Shown here: one piece after another, positions 52,180-63,759 of the stretch
Position numbering within the stretch: the first letter of the stretch is position 1
How the letters are laid out: each line of letters opens with the position of its first letter
NCBI RefSeq assembly: GCF_922984935.1
Contig: NC_060074.1
Span: 47,645,501 to 47,709,500 of the forward strand
Direction: 5' to 3'
Length of the DNA stretch: 64,000 nucleotides
Source of the DNA: Meles meles
Taxonomy: Eukaryota > Chordata > Mammalia > Carnivora > Mustelidae
Program-made: the position numbers and the translations under genes
Notes under the pieces: generated by a model
Seen by the model: only the letters and a program-made list of their open reading frames with translations
Told to the model about the DNA's origin: nothing
The model's database searches: none

Positions 52180-55100
52180 CTGCGGAGAAGAATCCTGGCC
52201 TGGAGCGCAGACCGGATGTGCGGCCAGCAGGGCAGTGGGTGGCTGCACGGGCAGGCCTAGGGGGAGAGATGCATACAGTCTGGTCTCCGGTGTGACAGCC
52301 ACAGCGCGCACCCTGGGCCTCACCTCTGCACCCGCTCCACCAGGTGAGCCATCAGCTTGTCCGAGATACCGGGGCAGGACTCCTCAGCCAGGCTGAAGGC
52401 GTTCTCCAGCTCCTCCAGCGCCCCCACGCCCCCGCCGCTCTGCTTGTGCTTCTCCTTGAGCTGCAGACAGACCCCCGGGCGCCTCACTGTGAGCTCCCGC
52501 CTGATTACAGGGCCCTCAGTGGGGAGGCACTCCCAGGAGGCCTGCGCCAGAGGCTCCCCAGCCCCTCCCTGGGGCCCGGCACCTGCGCCAGAGACCAGAA
52601 TGGTCCTTCCCCACAAAGCTGGGATGGGTTCCAGCAGCTCTGAGCCTGTAGCCAAGGCCTGGGGCATCAAGGAAAGGCAGGTGCTGCCCGCCCCCACACC
52701 CCAGGCAGTCTCAGGTCTTGGTTGTCAAGAAGGGTCTCCCACAGCCTCTTAGGCAACAGTGGGCCAAGTGAACCACATGGCTTCTTCCCAACTGAGGGTC
52801 ACAGAAGCCCATGGCTCAGGTCCAGTGGACCTGAGAAAACAGCCCAGAAACCCCAAGTGCCCCTCACGGACAGACAACGACATCCCGACCCTCAGACAGA
52901 GGATGCCCACCCTCCTTCAGACTTGGCAGGTAGCAGGCAGAAACAGGCCAGCCCCGCGCTCCTGCCACCACCCCTCACAGAAACAAAAGGGGAAAGGCCT
53001 GTGTGTCCCCCAGGAAACCCCTCTGCCAGCCTGGACCGCAGGCCCAGTCCACAGAATCAGAAGCCACAGGGGGTGCACTTGGCAAGCCAGATGCAGCCAC
53101 GTTACCCCCCCCCAATCCTTCCAAGGATGCGCCAGCACACGCTGGGCAGGAGCTCCCACAGCCCACGCCCCACCCCACCCCCAAGTCCCTTAAGGCCCAC
53201 TCCATCCACTCAGAGCAGCCCAGGGTGCTCATGGCCCCTGTGACAATCGCCACCTCTGGCCTCGCTGCCCCTGTGTGGACATGTTCCAGCAGAGCTCCAC
53301 AAGTTCCTGGTGCCAAGCCCCTGTGACAGGCCCTCTCCTGCCGCCAGCTCCTCTCTAACCTCCTCCCTGGGTGGGTGCTCTCCTGCCTGTACCTCCCACT
53401 CTGCCACTTTCCTCAGAAAATCTCTCAGCATCACGTCCTCTCTCCCTGGGCTCCAAGAACCTAGGGTGGGGACCAGGCCCATAACCAGGATGTGGGGGTA
53501 CCTGGCTGCATCGTATTCCTGGGGTATTACCACCTATCAGCAGGTGACATGTAGGGTGACAGGACCACTGGGGAGTCACCCTTGAGGCCTCCCTGCCCTG
53601 GGCCGGACACCCATCACCGAGAACTGAGCCTCCCAGGCTCTCTAAACAGGTGACCATTTCCTCTGTTTGCAATTCAGGATAAAAGATTACAGAACAACAA
53701 AAAAAAGTTACAGAGCACTAATTTTGTTCAAGGACCCCAGCAGGCTGAGAATGCAGAAAGATCATATAAAGGTCCTTTGTCCCAGCCACTTTTGCTCCTT
53801 TGCTCAGAAAGCCAGGCCCCCAGATCCTGGTCCAACCCCAGTGGGCTCCGAGGGGCCTGGAAACCACCCCACACAGTGGGGGCTGGTCAGCACCCCTCAT
53901 CAAACACCTCATGTTAACACCATGCGGAAAGTGTCTGGCCCTCACCTCTCCAAAGACAGGCCGGACCAGCGTGGATAGGCACTGGGACCTCGGCTGCCTC
54001 TTGACAGGCTCCGCAGACTGCAAGGTCAAGGCCAGGGCAGGGTGAGGAGAACAGAGAAGAGTGCACGCTCCCAGGGGGCAGGTGTGCTCCCCCCCCAACA
54101 TTTCTGTGCTCCTTACAAGGCAAAGCCTGGGGAAGCACCCACCCCAGGGTACCTGCCACCCCCGAAGCAGCTCCCCCACCCGCCTGGCCAGGTCAGACCT
54201 TCTGGGGGCCATGCAGGGCAGTCCCCTTGTGCAGTTTGCTGTGCGGGCTTGGCCGGATGGTGGGGGGGAACGTCCAGATGGGACCCTGCTCTCCGTCCTC
54301 AGCATCTGCATCACTGGAGCAGAAGACGAAGGGCTGTGAGGGTCCTGGGGGCTGAGGGTCCCAAGTCCCACACCTTCTTGAGCCTCCCATTTATTTTGGA
54401 GGCAACCTCATGGCCCTAAATGCTACATAAGCCCGCCCGGGCTTCAGGGGCCCGTGACCGTGAGGCTATGCCTCATTCACAACGGCCCCTACATGTCCGA
54501 GTCCTCGGAGCTGGACTCCTCGCCGTGCCCCTCTGACTTCCAGCGCTTGTAGCGGTCGATGAGCTCAGTGAGGAAGGAGGTCTTCTTGGTGTAGCGCGCG
54601 AGGAACTTGTGCTTCAGGAGCTCCTTGGCAGTGGGCCGCTGCCGGGCAGAAGGATGCAGATCACCCGGTGTCAGGGACACTGGAGCTCTGCCTTCGGGCC
54701 CCAGGGCTCCCTGTTCCCCAGGGCACCTGGTGGGAAGAGGCAACTGGGGGGGACACGCCCTCTACCCCCTGGTGTACCCACTCTACAAGCTTCTCTAGAG
54801 CTAGCTCCTGGCAGGTCCCACCCGGATCAGGAAGGGCTTAGGGCGGGGGGAGGGGGGCACCTGGCCCAGGGAAGGAGCCGGGTTTCAGAGCAGCTCAGGC
54901 CCCTCCCAGCCCACCCCATGAGCCAGGGCTTACGAATCGGGGGTCTTTGTTGAGGCAGGCCTCCACAAACTCCTTGAAGGGCTTGCTATGGTGGCCCTCC
55001 AGGGTGGGCGGGCTGTTCTTGGGGATCAGGAACAGGACGCGCATGGGGTGGAGGTCAGAGTTCGGAGGTTCGCCCTTGGCCAGCTCAATGGCTGTGATCC

Positions 55101-58100
55101 CCAGCGACCAGATGTCGGCCTGGACAGAGACCCACACAGGACCATGTCTGCTGGGGGGTTCCCCAGGCTGTACCACAGCCACCCTCCTCCCTGCCACCGT
55201 GCCCACCTTGAAGTCGTAGGCCGACTGCTTGATGACCTCGGGTGCCATCCAGAAAGGGGTGCCCACAAATGTGTTCCTCTTGATCTGCGTGTCCGTGAGC
55301 TGCCCCGCCACCCCAAAGTCCGCCAGCTTCACGTCACCCTGCTCTGAGAGCAGCACGTTGGCAGCTGCTCAACACAGGACAGCAGGTGTCACCCTCGGCC
55401 CCATGCCAGGCCCCACCCTGCACACAGCTGCCCAAGGAAGCACACGGCCACCTAGGAACACCAGCTTATCCGTTTCAGGGACCTTGAGCTTTCCTTTCCA
55501 GCCAGCGGGTCAGAGACCCGGGTGGGTAGCTGCAGGCACGGGGTGCCCCAGTGTCTCGTGACAAACCCCGGGAGCAAAGCCACGGCACAGCAGGCAGATG
55601 GAACTCTAACCCTTGGCCTCATGCTCCCCACGGCGTCCCCAGCTTAGCAGGGCTGGCTCCTAGGGTGGGGCAGACACTCTGGGGACCACAGGCGAGGACT
55701 GTCCTTCCTCACGAGGCTGCAAAGTTAGCATTGGCCCTGCACAGGGACAGGCGACTACTGCCTATTTGACAAAACTGTTCAGTTTCTGATGCCAGAAGAG
55801 AGTCGAGGCCGGAAGCACCGAGCTACGGGGTCCCAAGCCGCCAGCAGCCCCAGACACATCCCCTCACAGCGACCTGCCACCTCCCACCCTGCACTTCTAG
55901 GGTTGGGGGCGGGGGGCACAGGGACCTTTGATGTCTCGGTGGATCTTGCGCTCCGAGTGCAAGTAGTCCAGGCCCTTGAGGATCTCCCGCAAGATGGTGG
56001 CAATGTAGGTCTCCTCCAGGGGGCCAGGTTTGAGCTGTAGAGGAGGTGTGGCAGGGCCTCAGGCACCCCCAAACACAGACCAGCCCTTCCTTCCATGCCC
56101 CTCCAGACCCACTGCCAGGGCCCTAACTCGACACCCTCTCTATCCAGGGAGGGGCTACCCCTAGGACAGCAGGGACTTCCTGTTCCCTGAACAACTCCTG
56201 GATGAGAAGAAGCCCCATGCACTGAGCCAGGTGGGAGCAGGGGAGACTTAAGAGCATGTACCCTGATTTCTTACTTCTTGCAAAGGGGGTCCCGGCCACA
56301 CTGCTGGGCCTGTCTGCCTGGGGGTCCCACTCGCCTGCGCCCCACAGGCGCAGGACCCCCTCAGCATGAGCAGCAGAAAGAGACCGCCAATAGCAGTTTG
56401 TGTTTGGCCTTAAATGGCTCCTAACCAACACATAATACACCAGGACAGCAAGGGAGAGGTGGCTGGGGGTCCCCAGTGGTCTGGCAGTGCTGCCAAGACA
56501 GCCCCACAGCAACCTTCTTCTGTCTGCTCCTGCCCATGGCAAGCTGCCTGCTGCTGCCCACCGTTGCGGCCTACACCTCACCAGGTCCAACGCAGAACCA
56601 CCGCCCAGATACTCCATGATGATCCACAGCTTCGTGCTCTGGGATCAGAGAAACACCTGTCAACACGGGGCAGAGAACAAAGCAGGACAGCCGGGCCAGG
56701 CCCCCAGGACACACACTCCCCAGCAGCAGTGACTTGGGCCTCCAGCCCCTCAGGGACCCACCAGAAAAGGGCCCCACCAGCCCCATTCAGCTCCCCTCCC
56801 ATCAAACCCCCAATGCAACCACTTTGCAGATGGACCAGTAGCCAAGTCCATTATGCTGACGCCCCATCAAAAACCAGACCGGGAAGATGGCAGGCCCAGT
56901 CAGCACTCAGCCTCCGTATACCTGCACCCCAAGCATCCCCCTTCCCCCTGGGCAGGCCCCCAGACACTGTCCCATGGGGGCTGCCCCAGCCCTGGAGATG
57001 CCCACAGCCAGGGGGTGGGTCACCATGGCCCCTTCACAGCTAACCAGACCCCACTCACATCCCACATGCCCACCTGGCCCTTGGGGCAGCTGTTTTTGGG
57101 TGACCCCTCCACTGTGAAGTTGGGTCTATGTTCAACTGCTGCGGTCCCTCACCTTTCAGACCAGGCCTCTCCACCTCACTGTCCCCCAGCGGCAGGGGCA
57201 GACCAAGCCAAGGCCTTCTGAGCAGGTATAGGGGCTTCCAGGGGTCCCCCAGCTCCAACCACACGGAACACTGGGCATTATCGCTCCAGCCCTCCAGACG
57301 CAGGCTGGGCCAGGGTCAGCTGTCCCCAGCCTCCACTTAAGCGGGCCCCGCACAGAGCAAACCCGCCCACCAGGCACCTTCAGGTAGGAGCCGAAGTAGC
57401 GGGTGATGTACGGGCTGTCACACTGGCTGAGCACGGTGATCTCCTGCTGAATGTCCTCGATCTCGTCCTCGGCCTCCTCCAGGTCGATGATTTTGATGGC
57501 CACCACCTCCTTAGTGCGGTTGTCAATGCCCTTGTACACCTCCCCAAAGGAGCCCTTGCCGATACGGTCCAGCTTGGTGAAGAGCTCCTCAGGGTCCACG
57601 CGCGAGTGCTACGGGGACACGCAGCGGGCAGCCAGTCAAGGGAGTGGCAGGATGGGCTGAGGTGACCATCCCCGAAACAAGGAGCCAGGGAAATCACCCA
57701 CATTCTCTTCTCCTTTCTTCTTTTATCTCTTTTTGTTCAGAAAAACTAAATGTACCCTCCACACACAGGACAAGATCCTCCGAGAGCAGAGCAGCCCAGG
57801 CCCTGGGCAAGGGCTCAGGGCGTGGAGAGGTAGGAGGACCGTAAAGGGCCCACACATGGGGAGGACCAAGTGAGGCACAACACATGTTAAGGGACATGGA
57901 GGCAGCAAGGCCATCCCATATGACAGCGGGGACAGCAAGAACACCCCGTGCAGCAGCGGGGACAGCGAGGCCATCCCGTGCAACAGCGGGGAACAGTGGG
58001 GACAACAGCAAGAGAGTCTCTCATGAACCACAGGCCTAGTCAGTAAGAACAGACCCGTGCTGCCTCTTCCCTTGTAACAAACATGCCACACTAGAGCAAG

Positions 58101-61100
58101 CCTTGAGGGGTGACTGGGTGGCTCAGTTGGTCTACCTTCGGCTCAGGTCGTGATCCCAGGGTCCTGGGATCGAGCCCCGAGTCAGGCTCCCTGCCAAGCC
58201 GGGAGCCTGCTTCTCCCTCTCACACTCCCCTTACTTGTGCTCTCTGTCAAAGAAATAAATACAACCTTTTAAAAAAATAACGTAAAATAAAGCAAGCCTT
58301 GACATGTTAGTAGCAGGCGGAGATCCTCAGGGGAGCGGGGAAGAATGGGCGGTGCTCGCTCACTCTCCTGTAAGCCCAGAAGACTCAAACAACAAAGTAT
58401 ATGAATTAAAACGGAAAACCCCGCACACATTATTCGGGTTTTCCCTGCACACCTGCAAGCCACGCTCCTCAGGAAGGGCTCCCTTTCTCGCCCCAATCAG
58501 TCCTTAGGACAGCTACACGCTGACACCAGCACAGAGCTGAAGACCAATGCTCTCTCCTGGATGCTGAATCCCGGATGTACAAGCATCCCAGAAGACTGCA
58601 CAGTCCCAGAGCTGAAATTCCACCAAGGCCTGAGGGGTGCTGAGTGGCTGGGACAGAGGGTCCCCAACCATCTGAGTAGCAGGACACAGCCAACAGAGGA
58701 GCGCCCATCTGTGGGCTGAGATGGCTCAACGTGGGGGCTCCACGGCCTGCCCACATGGCTCCCTAGGCTCCTGAGAACACCGAGCCACTATGTTTTCAGA
58801 GTCAGAGGCAGTTGGCACAGTACCAGAGAGACGAGATGGGGCTGGGAGCCCTGGGACCCACGCAGGGGTTTGGAGCCTGGGATGGAGGTGAGGGTGGGGC
58901 CTAGTGTCTTGTCCAGACAGGGGCAGAAAAGGCTTCCCCAGGCCCAGGGACTCAGACTCACAGTCTTGCCTCCGTCCCCACATCCCCAAGCACCTATCGA
59001 CAAGGGGGCGTCTTGGTGCCAATCTAGAGAGCTGAGGCATAAAAGGAAAACAAATCCCAGCTCAGCGTGCCTCATCAGCACTGAGGGCTCAGCCGGGCCC
59101 AGCCAGTTATGAAATGGGAACGTGGCTGTCCTCAGGTCCTCACCAGGACTGGCAGCCCAGTCCCCAAGCCAGTGCACACGGTGGACAAGGTGCAGCAGAT
59201 GTATGTGGCCAAGCTCTGGGGAGTCCTCAGAGCCACAGCTGCAGGTTTCAGAGGAATACAGAAAGCCAAGTGCCACTCAGGTCCCTCGTGCCCAGCTGCA
59301 GGGCAGCTCCGCTCCTGCTGCACATGCTCTGAAGGAAACCGGAGCACGCCAGGCCTGCGGCTGCGAGTCACAACCACTCAGTGGTCTTCATGGTGTGCAT
59401 GGGGTGAGATCACAAGATCAGAACTCACCCAACTCAAGAGAGAGGCCTAGCAGCGGGGGAGCCATCAGCTCCAGGACCACGGGCCACCAGCTGGCAGTCA
59501 GCACGAACACACCTTCCTGCCAAGGCAGAGCCATCTCTGCCTCCGGTGGGGGGTGCTCACCATCCCGTGCTCAGTCCCAGGCTTCTCGGGGAAATGTGGT
59601 CCAGGACACAGTCCCTGAGGCCCACATAGCCCCTTCCCACCTTCCCAAAGGCTCCTTCAGTTCGCTCAGCCATTGGCACCTATTCAGTGCCCCCCCCACC
59701 CCTGGAGTGCAGTCCACCACGCCGGAGCCAGACAGGCTGCCACAGCCCCACGGGACACCCCAAGAGCAATGCCCAATAACTCCAGTCCATCTGGTGTCGT
59801 GACAGCGTCCTATGTCGCTGGAGAGAAAGTCTCCTTAAGGCAGCCTCAGAGAAGAGCTGGCGGAGGCAGGGCTGACACCCAGCAGCACGAACAAGCCCCA
59901 GAGCACCCCCAGCTCCTCAGGGTCCCCTGCCCCCCACAGCCCTGCTGATTACACCATGTCAGTTCCCACGCAGGTTCGAAGGTGTGTCTGTTTGACCCAC
60001 CACAGTAACCCGACCAGGGAAACCCCCCGATGGGGCACTCATACCTCCACTTGCCTGGGAGAACAGGGAAACCTGCATTCAGAGTTCCAGGCCCCGACCC
60101 CCAATTCTCACCCTCCTGGAGTCCCCACCACTGCAGGCCAGTCAGCTCAGCAGACAGCGTGACAGGAATGCCCCTGCCTAGGACCCTCACACAACAAGCA
60201 TACCACAGGGTCCCTGTGTTTGCAGCTCCAGCAGGAAGGAAAGGCAGGCAGCTCCTGGATCTGGGCTGCTTTTCTAGGCCTTTTTCTAGGTCTAGGGCCA
60301 CCACCTGGCACCAAGTCTGCTGTTCATGTCACCCCACAAAATGAAGGGAATTAAGCCATTCCCAGACAGCACCCAACAGGCGGGGCAGCCATGGTGCCAG
60401 GACACCTGCGGCCATTCTGGCCCCGAGGGCAGGGCAGGAACTAGTGAGTCAGAGGGGAGACAACTACAGTGGGAGCACAGGCTGTGGGGAAGCAGGACCA
60501 ACACAGCCACAATGACCACTGCCTCCAAAGAAAACCAGGCTTCCTGTCACTGACAGAGGCTGAGCCTACTGTCCTCTGAAAGGACAGACGGCTTCCTTCC
60601 CCTGGGGTCCCTTCCCCAGCTCCTCCCGCCTGCACCCCCGCACCTGGCCGCCCAGCCCTGACACCAAGCACCATCGGCCCACAGGGACAGATGTAGCTCA
60701 CAGCTCCGATTTCTCATCCTGGGACCCACGGGAACTACTCCCACAGCATTTTTTTTCTTCCTGTATTCCAAGGAGGAAAATAAGAATGGTAAAGGATATT
60801 TCAGAAGAAATGAAGCCTTGAAGACAGATCCTGCCATCTGATTATGGGACAGCTGAGAGCTTCAGCCCCACACAGACTTGGATTTGAAGCCTCAACCTAT
60901 CACTTTTTAGCCAACGAACATTTCTAAGCATCAAGTTTTTAAATCTAGGGTAACAAGAGCCCCTGTGTGATAAGTGTGCTGGAGAAATTACAGAAGATAA
61001 AACACGTAAAAGGCTTAGCACAAGGAGTGACAGGCTCCAACGCCCTATTAATGTGTCCTGGATGCTTACGTGTCACGTAAGTGAGATTTTTTTTTTCCCC

Positions 61101-62572
61101 CAACTCAATTCTTTTTTCTAGTCAGCACCTGTGCATCCGAAGTATGGAAATAAATCCCAGAGCCCATGACACGTGGTCGCGTGGCATCGTGTGGAGGTGG
61201 AAACAATAGTGGTGGGAGTTACAAGGTGGGGCTTGACGAAGTCACTCAGCACATGCCCCACTTCCTCCCCAGGTGCCTTCCCCGCAGCTCCTGTCACTCA
61301 CCAGAACCAGGACTAAGCTGAGTCCCGGGTGCCAACTCTGTCCTACCCTCTCAAAAGTAAGCTGGAGGCCGACTTTCCTCCAGCATCACAGGCATGTGGT
61401 TTACCAGACACCAGTGTCAAAGCGAATGAAGAACCTGCTAGCTTTGCTGAGCGTGGGTCAGCAAGGCCCGGTCCCCACGTGCTGGTCCAGGATGCCCTGC
61501 TCAACCCTGGGTCTGGAGCTGAGCCCCTCCCTGGCTCCTCTTCCCCCAAGTCCGGTCCATAGGCCTCCTGCTCCTCCCTCATCACAGCCCCCCCCCAACC
61601 CCCCGCATTCAGCACTCAGAGGGAAGCGAAGGGTGCTGACCATCCCAACCGCAGCAGTCCGCCTAAACCTTGCCCAAGACAATTCTTCAAGAACAACAGA
61701 GCCAAGCATGGAAGAAAACCTGGCTGTCCGAGTGGTTTCCTAGACTTCATGTCAGTCTCAGCTTACGCTTGTTTTGAAGTAACAGGAGGGGACACAGATG
61801 ACCAGAGCCCATGCTGGCTGCCCCGACCCTACCCTCCCAGCACCAGCAGCGGGTGCTCGCTCCAGGCACACTCAGGGCACACCACGGAAGGCCCCAGGGG
61901 TCAGCAGGTTAACATGTAAGGCCAGGCACCTCCAAGAGGCTCGGGGTGGGGAAGGGCAGGAATGATCCATCAGAAAGGACGCACAGCAGGCACCTTCCCA
62001 GCAAGACTTCCAGCCCAGGTGACACAGGTTCTTCCCAGCAGCACTCTCATCCCTCTCAAGGGAGACTCTCGCCCTCTGCATAACGCTGCTCAGTCACATC
62101 CCAGCTCCTCCTGCCTGCCTGTCCACAAGGAGTCCCCCCAGCCAAATGTGGCCACCCTGGCCCAGTCCCATGGTCTAGTGTGGACCCCGACCTTCCAAGA
62201 CCCTCCCAATGGGAAGATCCAGGTTCCCAAAGAGTCCTGCCCCAGCGGCCCAGGCCTGTGCCTGGGACAAGGCTCTGCAGGCAATCCATGGTCCTCCACG
62301 GGAGCTGCTTCCACAAGTCTGTGCCCCCACCCCTGCCCCGGACGGCTCCCCGGCCCGGGGATGTGCGTCACCCGGGTCCCGACCAACGTCTGCCCTTTGG
62401 CCCGCTCCTTCGCGGGCCCCGCGCTTTGGAAACCCCAGAACGAGTTTCAGGAGAGACACCCCTTAGTGACACAAGTGCTGGCCAGTGCTCCGGTCTCTGG
62501 GAGTTCGGGCGGGCCCCTCTCTCCCCAGAAACCCAGTCTTACCTGGTTGGCAAATCCCCTGAGGTGAGCCAT
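52140..62572 (-). CDS. STK25: STK25 (YSK1/SOK1), complete spliced CDS, 11 coding exons
   Basis: Ser/Thr kinase of the GCKIII subfamily of Ste20 kinases, known at the Golgi with GM130 and in MO25- and PDCD10-containing STRIPAK complexes; it acts in cell polarity, migration and lipid metabolism. The eleven exons splice without a frame break to exactly 426 residues, the known family length. Visible motifs: P-loop GKGSFGEVYKG (27-37), VAIK lysine K49, HRDIKAAN catalytic loop (D140), DFG (D158), and activation loop TFVGTPFWMAPE with T174, the known autophosphorylation site. The C-terminal regulatory half carries the acidic SEGHGEESSSEDSD and the conserved end FSHNRNHLTSTR. All functional residues are intact. 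ATG at 62570-62572 (minus strand) has G at -3 and +4. A CpG-rich promoter lies upstream; no TATA box is seen. Confidence 0.98.
52324..52460 (-). CDS. STK25: STK25 coding exon 10: C-terminal helical region
   Basis: 137-nt exon encoding LKEKHKQSGGGVGALEELEN and AFSLAEESCPGISDKLMAHL, the helical region that in GCKIII kinases dimerises with PDCD10. Ends in phase 2 with donor GAG|GTGAGG. Confidence 0.97.
52461..53945 (-). other. STK25: STK25 intron
   Basis: 1.5 kb, GC-rich, no SINE. Long open frames on the + strand (e.g. 52722-53243) are compositional; no gene recognised. Confidence 0.8.
53946..54017 (-). CDS. STK25: STK25 coding exon 9
   Basis: 72-nt phase-0 exon encoding SAEPVKRQPRSQCLSTLVRP and VFGE. 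Donor GAG|GTGAGG. Confidence 0.96.
54199..54313 (-). CDS. STK25: STK25 coding exon 8
   Basis: 115-nt exon, acceptor TTCTGCTCCAG. Encodes DADAEDGEQGPIWTFPPTIR and PSPHSKLHKGTALHGPQK of the regulatory region. Donor AAG|GTCTGA is non-ideal but gives the correct frame. Confidence 0.95.
54493..54638 (-). CDS. STK25: STK25 coding exon 7: kinase end and acidic linker
   Basis: 146-nt exon encoding RPTAKELLKHKFLARYTKKT, ELIDRYKRWKSEGHG and the acidic EESSSEDSD. Donor CAT|GTAGGG splits an Ile codon. Confidence 0.96.
54934..55119 (-). CDS. STK25: STK25 coding exon 6: kinase C-lobe
   Basis: 186-nt phase-0 exon of 62 codons: ADIWSLGITAIELAKGEPPN, and FKEFVEACLNKDPRF near the end. Donor TTC|GTAAGC. Confidence 0.98.
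55207..55364 (-). CDS. STK25: STK25 coding exon 5: DFG and activation loop
   Basis: 158-nt exon encoding AANVLLSEQGDVKLADFGVA, then RNTFVGTPFWMAPEVIKQ. Asp158 of DFG, Thr174 and Thr178 are present. Donor AAG|GTGGGC. Confidence 0.98.
55926..56034 (-). CDS. STK25: STK25 coding exon 4: catalytic loop
   Basis: 109-nt exon, acceptor GAGCTACAG read on the minus strand. Encodes LEETYIATILREILKGLDYL and HRDIK of the catalytic loop, ending in phase 1. Confidence 0.97.
56582..56638 (-). CDS. STK25: STK25 coding exon 3: hinge
   Basis: 57-nt phase-0 exon encoding STKLWIIMEYLGGGSALDL, which includes the gatekeeper and hinge MEYLGGGS of Ste20 kinases. Donor CTG|GTGAGG. Confidence 0.97.
57378..57608 (-). 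CDS. STK25: STK25 coding exon 2: kinase N-lobe
   Basis: 231-nt phase-0 exon with 77 codons. It holds the glycine-rich loop GKGSFGEVYKG, VAIK (K49) and the helix C region EEAEDEIEDIQQEI. Donor AAG|GTGCCT. Confidence 0.97.
57906..57996. repeat. STK25: 30-bp minisatellite, 3 units, in STK25 intron
   Basis: Three tandem units of about 30 bp, each ending in a variant of AGCAGCGGGGACA, between STK25 coding exons 1 and 2. Units differ at a few positions. Confidence 0.85.
58107..58290 (+). mobile_element. SINEC, +, in STK25 intron
   Basis: GGGGTGACTGGGTGGCTCAG head and an A-rich tail. Flanked by AGCAAGCCTTGA at about 58095 and 58291. Confidence 0.94.
60875..61035 (+). mobile_element. MIR-like SINE remnant in STK25 intron
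   Basis: GGATTTGAAGCCTCAACCTA, a central core, and ACACGTAAAAGGCTTAGCAC follow the mammalian-wide MIR consensus order. Confidence 0.6.
62543..62572 (-). CDS. STK25: STK25 coding exon 1
   Basis: Ten codons, MAHLRGFANQ, ending CAG|GTAAGA. This matches the conserved STK25 N-terminus. The 5' boundary of the exon (UTR part) is not resolved. Confidence 0.95.
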
Positions 62573-62649
62573 GTCTGCGATGCCCTCAGACCATCCGTGG
62601 CGGCCCCAGGACGCCCCGAGGTCCCGCCTGGAGACTCTGGAACCCGGCT

Positions 62650-63450
62650 TCCTCGCTTCAGTCAACTGGAAGGAGAGCAGGCCCGCTCCACGCTCCACTG
62701 GGGCGCACGGGGCTTCCCCGGGCCAGGTGCCCCCACCCATGTCGCCCCTTGAGGGCCTCACCCACCCGGCCCGCTGCGCCCCACCCAGGGCCGCATTCCC
62801 GAGCCCCCTGACTCTGGCTACGGCTGAGCCCCGCCCCCAGCACCCTACCCCACCCGAACCCCGCCCCTCCCCGCGCCCGGCCCCCCCACCAGCCCCGCCC
62901 CGGGTCCCTCAGCACCGTCCACCCGCCCCACGGTCTCTACTGCTCGACCCTCTCCCACCGCCCGGCCCCCTCCTCAACCGCCCCAGGCGCGGGCCCACCC
63001 GGCAGCGCGCCCACCTCCGGGGGCCTCCATCCCGGCCTCCCCCGGCCCGCTCCTCCGTGCCCGCGAAGGCTCCCACCCGCAGCCTCCTCTCGCCCGGAGA
63101 TACCCGGGCCCTCTAGCCCGCGAAGCAGCGGCAGTGGCAGCGGCGGCCGGAGAAAGCCCAGCGGCGTCGACGGCAAGAGCGGTGCGCGATGACGTAGACT
63201 AGTGCGGGGTTCTCTGGGACACCGAGTCCCACCGCTCGCTCCGGGTCCGGGTGTCTGCAGGCGCTGGACTACAACTCCCGCGAAGCCTCGGGGCAGGGCG
63301 GTGTCGCGGGGCTCTCTGGGACTCGGAGTCGGGCTTCCTGAGCGGCTCTAGACCACGTCTCCCAGCAGGCCCTGGGGAGGGGCGCGCCTGGAGGCGGGGC
63401 CAGGTGGGGGCAGAGCACCCTAGGGTTGGGGCTGCCCAGCGCGGTGCGTG
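62650..63450 (-). promoter_or_regulatory. STK25: STK25 CpG-rich promoter and 5'UTR region
   Basis: Very GC- and CpG-rich from about 62.7 to 63.45 kb, the only such block in the window, directly upstream of the STK25 start codon. No TATA box is seen. Near 63190 is TGACGTAG, a CRE-like site. At 63268-63279 is ACTACAACTCCC, the core of the ZNF143-type SBS motif. A second, diverged copy, ACCACGTCTCCCAGCAGGC, lies at 63352-63370. A plausible non-coding exon 1 lies near 63080-63175 (minus, candidate donor CGG|GTGGGA), but its ends are not determined. Confidence 0.75.
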
Positions 63451-63703
63451 CCCCCCCTCCTCCCTCCCCTTCCCGCCCTCCTCCTCCTGTTCTCCCCTCG
63501 CCCTCCCTTCCCCGCTTGCCGCCATCCTCCTCCCACTCCCGCTCTGTCCTCCCCCCTAGTACCCTGCATCCCCATTTGCCCTTCCCTCCCTTTCCCCCGA
63601 CCCTCTTTCTCTCCTCAGTCCTGGTCCCTTCCGTCCACCTCCCCTCCCTCTGCTCTTCGTCCTCTCCTCACTTCCCTCTCTCTCCCTCCGCCGCTCCACC
63701 ATG
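63449..63703. repeat. 255-bp polypyrimidine (C/T) tract
   Basis: Almost pure C/T on the + strand (CCCTCCTCCCTCCCC-like), with scattered A and G, directly upstream of the STK25 CpG island. The minus strand carries many G-runs, so non-B structures (triplex, G-quadruplex) are possible. Its open reading frames are composition artefacts. Confidence 0.85.
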
Positions 63704-63759
63704 GAGGGCAGTTGGGCCACCCAAGTATCTCTGGAAGGACTGACGGAGAAACATTGTGG

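Larger units (their letters stand above)
55365..57377 (-). other. STK25: STK25 introns between coding exons 2 and 5
   Basis: Introns 55365-55925, 56035-56581 and 56639-57377 show no repeats or extra exons. Confidence 0.8.
57609..62542 (-). other. STK25: STK25 intron between coding exons 1 and 2
   Basis: 4.9 kb with the 30-bp minisatellite, a SINE at 58107 and a MIR-like remnant at 60.9 kb. Otherwise no recognised element. Confidence 0.8.

Noticed and set aside
59122..59802. 226-codon open frame on + opposite the STK25 intron
   Set aside because: Low-complexity, Ser/Gln/Pro-rich, several overlapping frames; no splice or promoter support.
62571..63116. 181-codon open frame on + antisense to the STK25 promoter
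   Set aside because: Pro/Arg-rich product of CpG-island composition.
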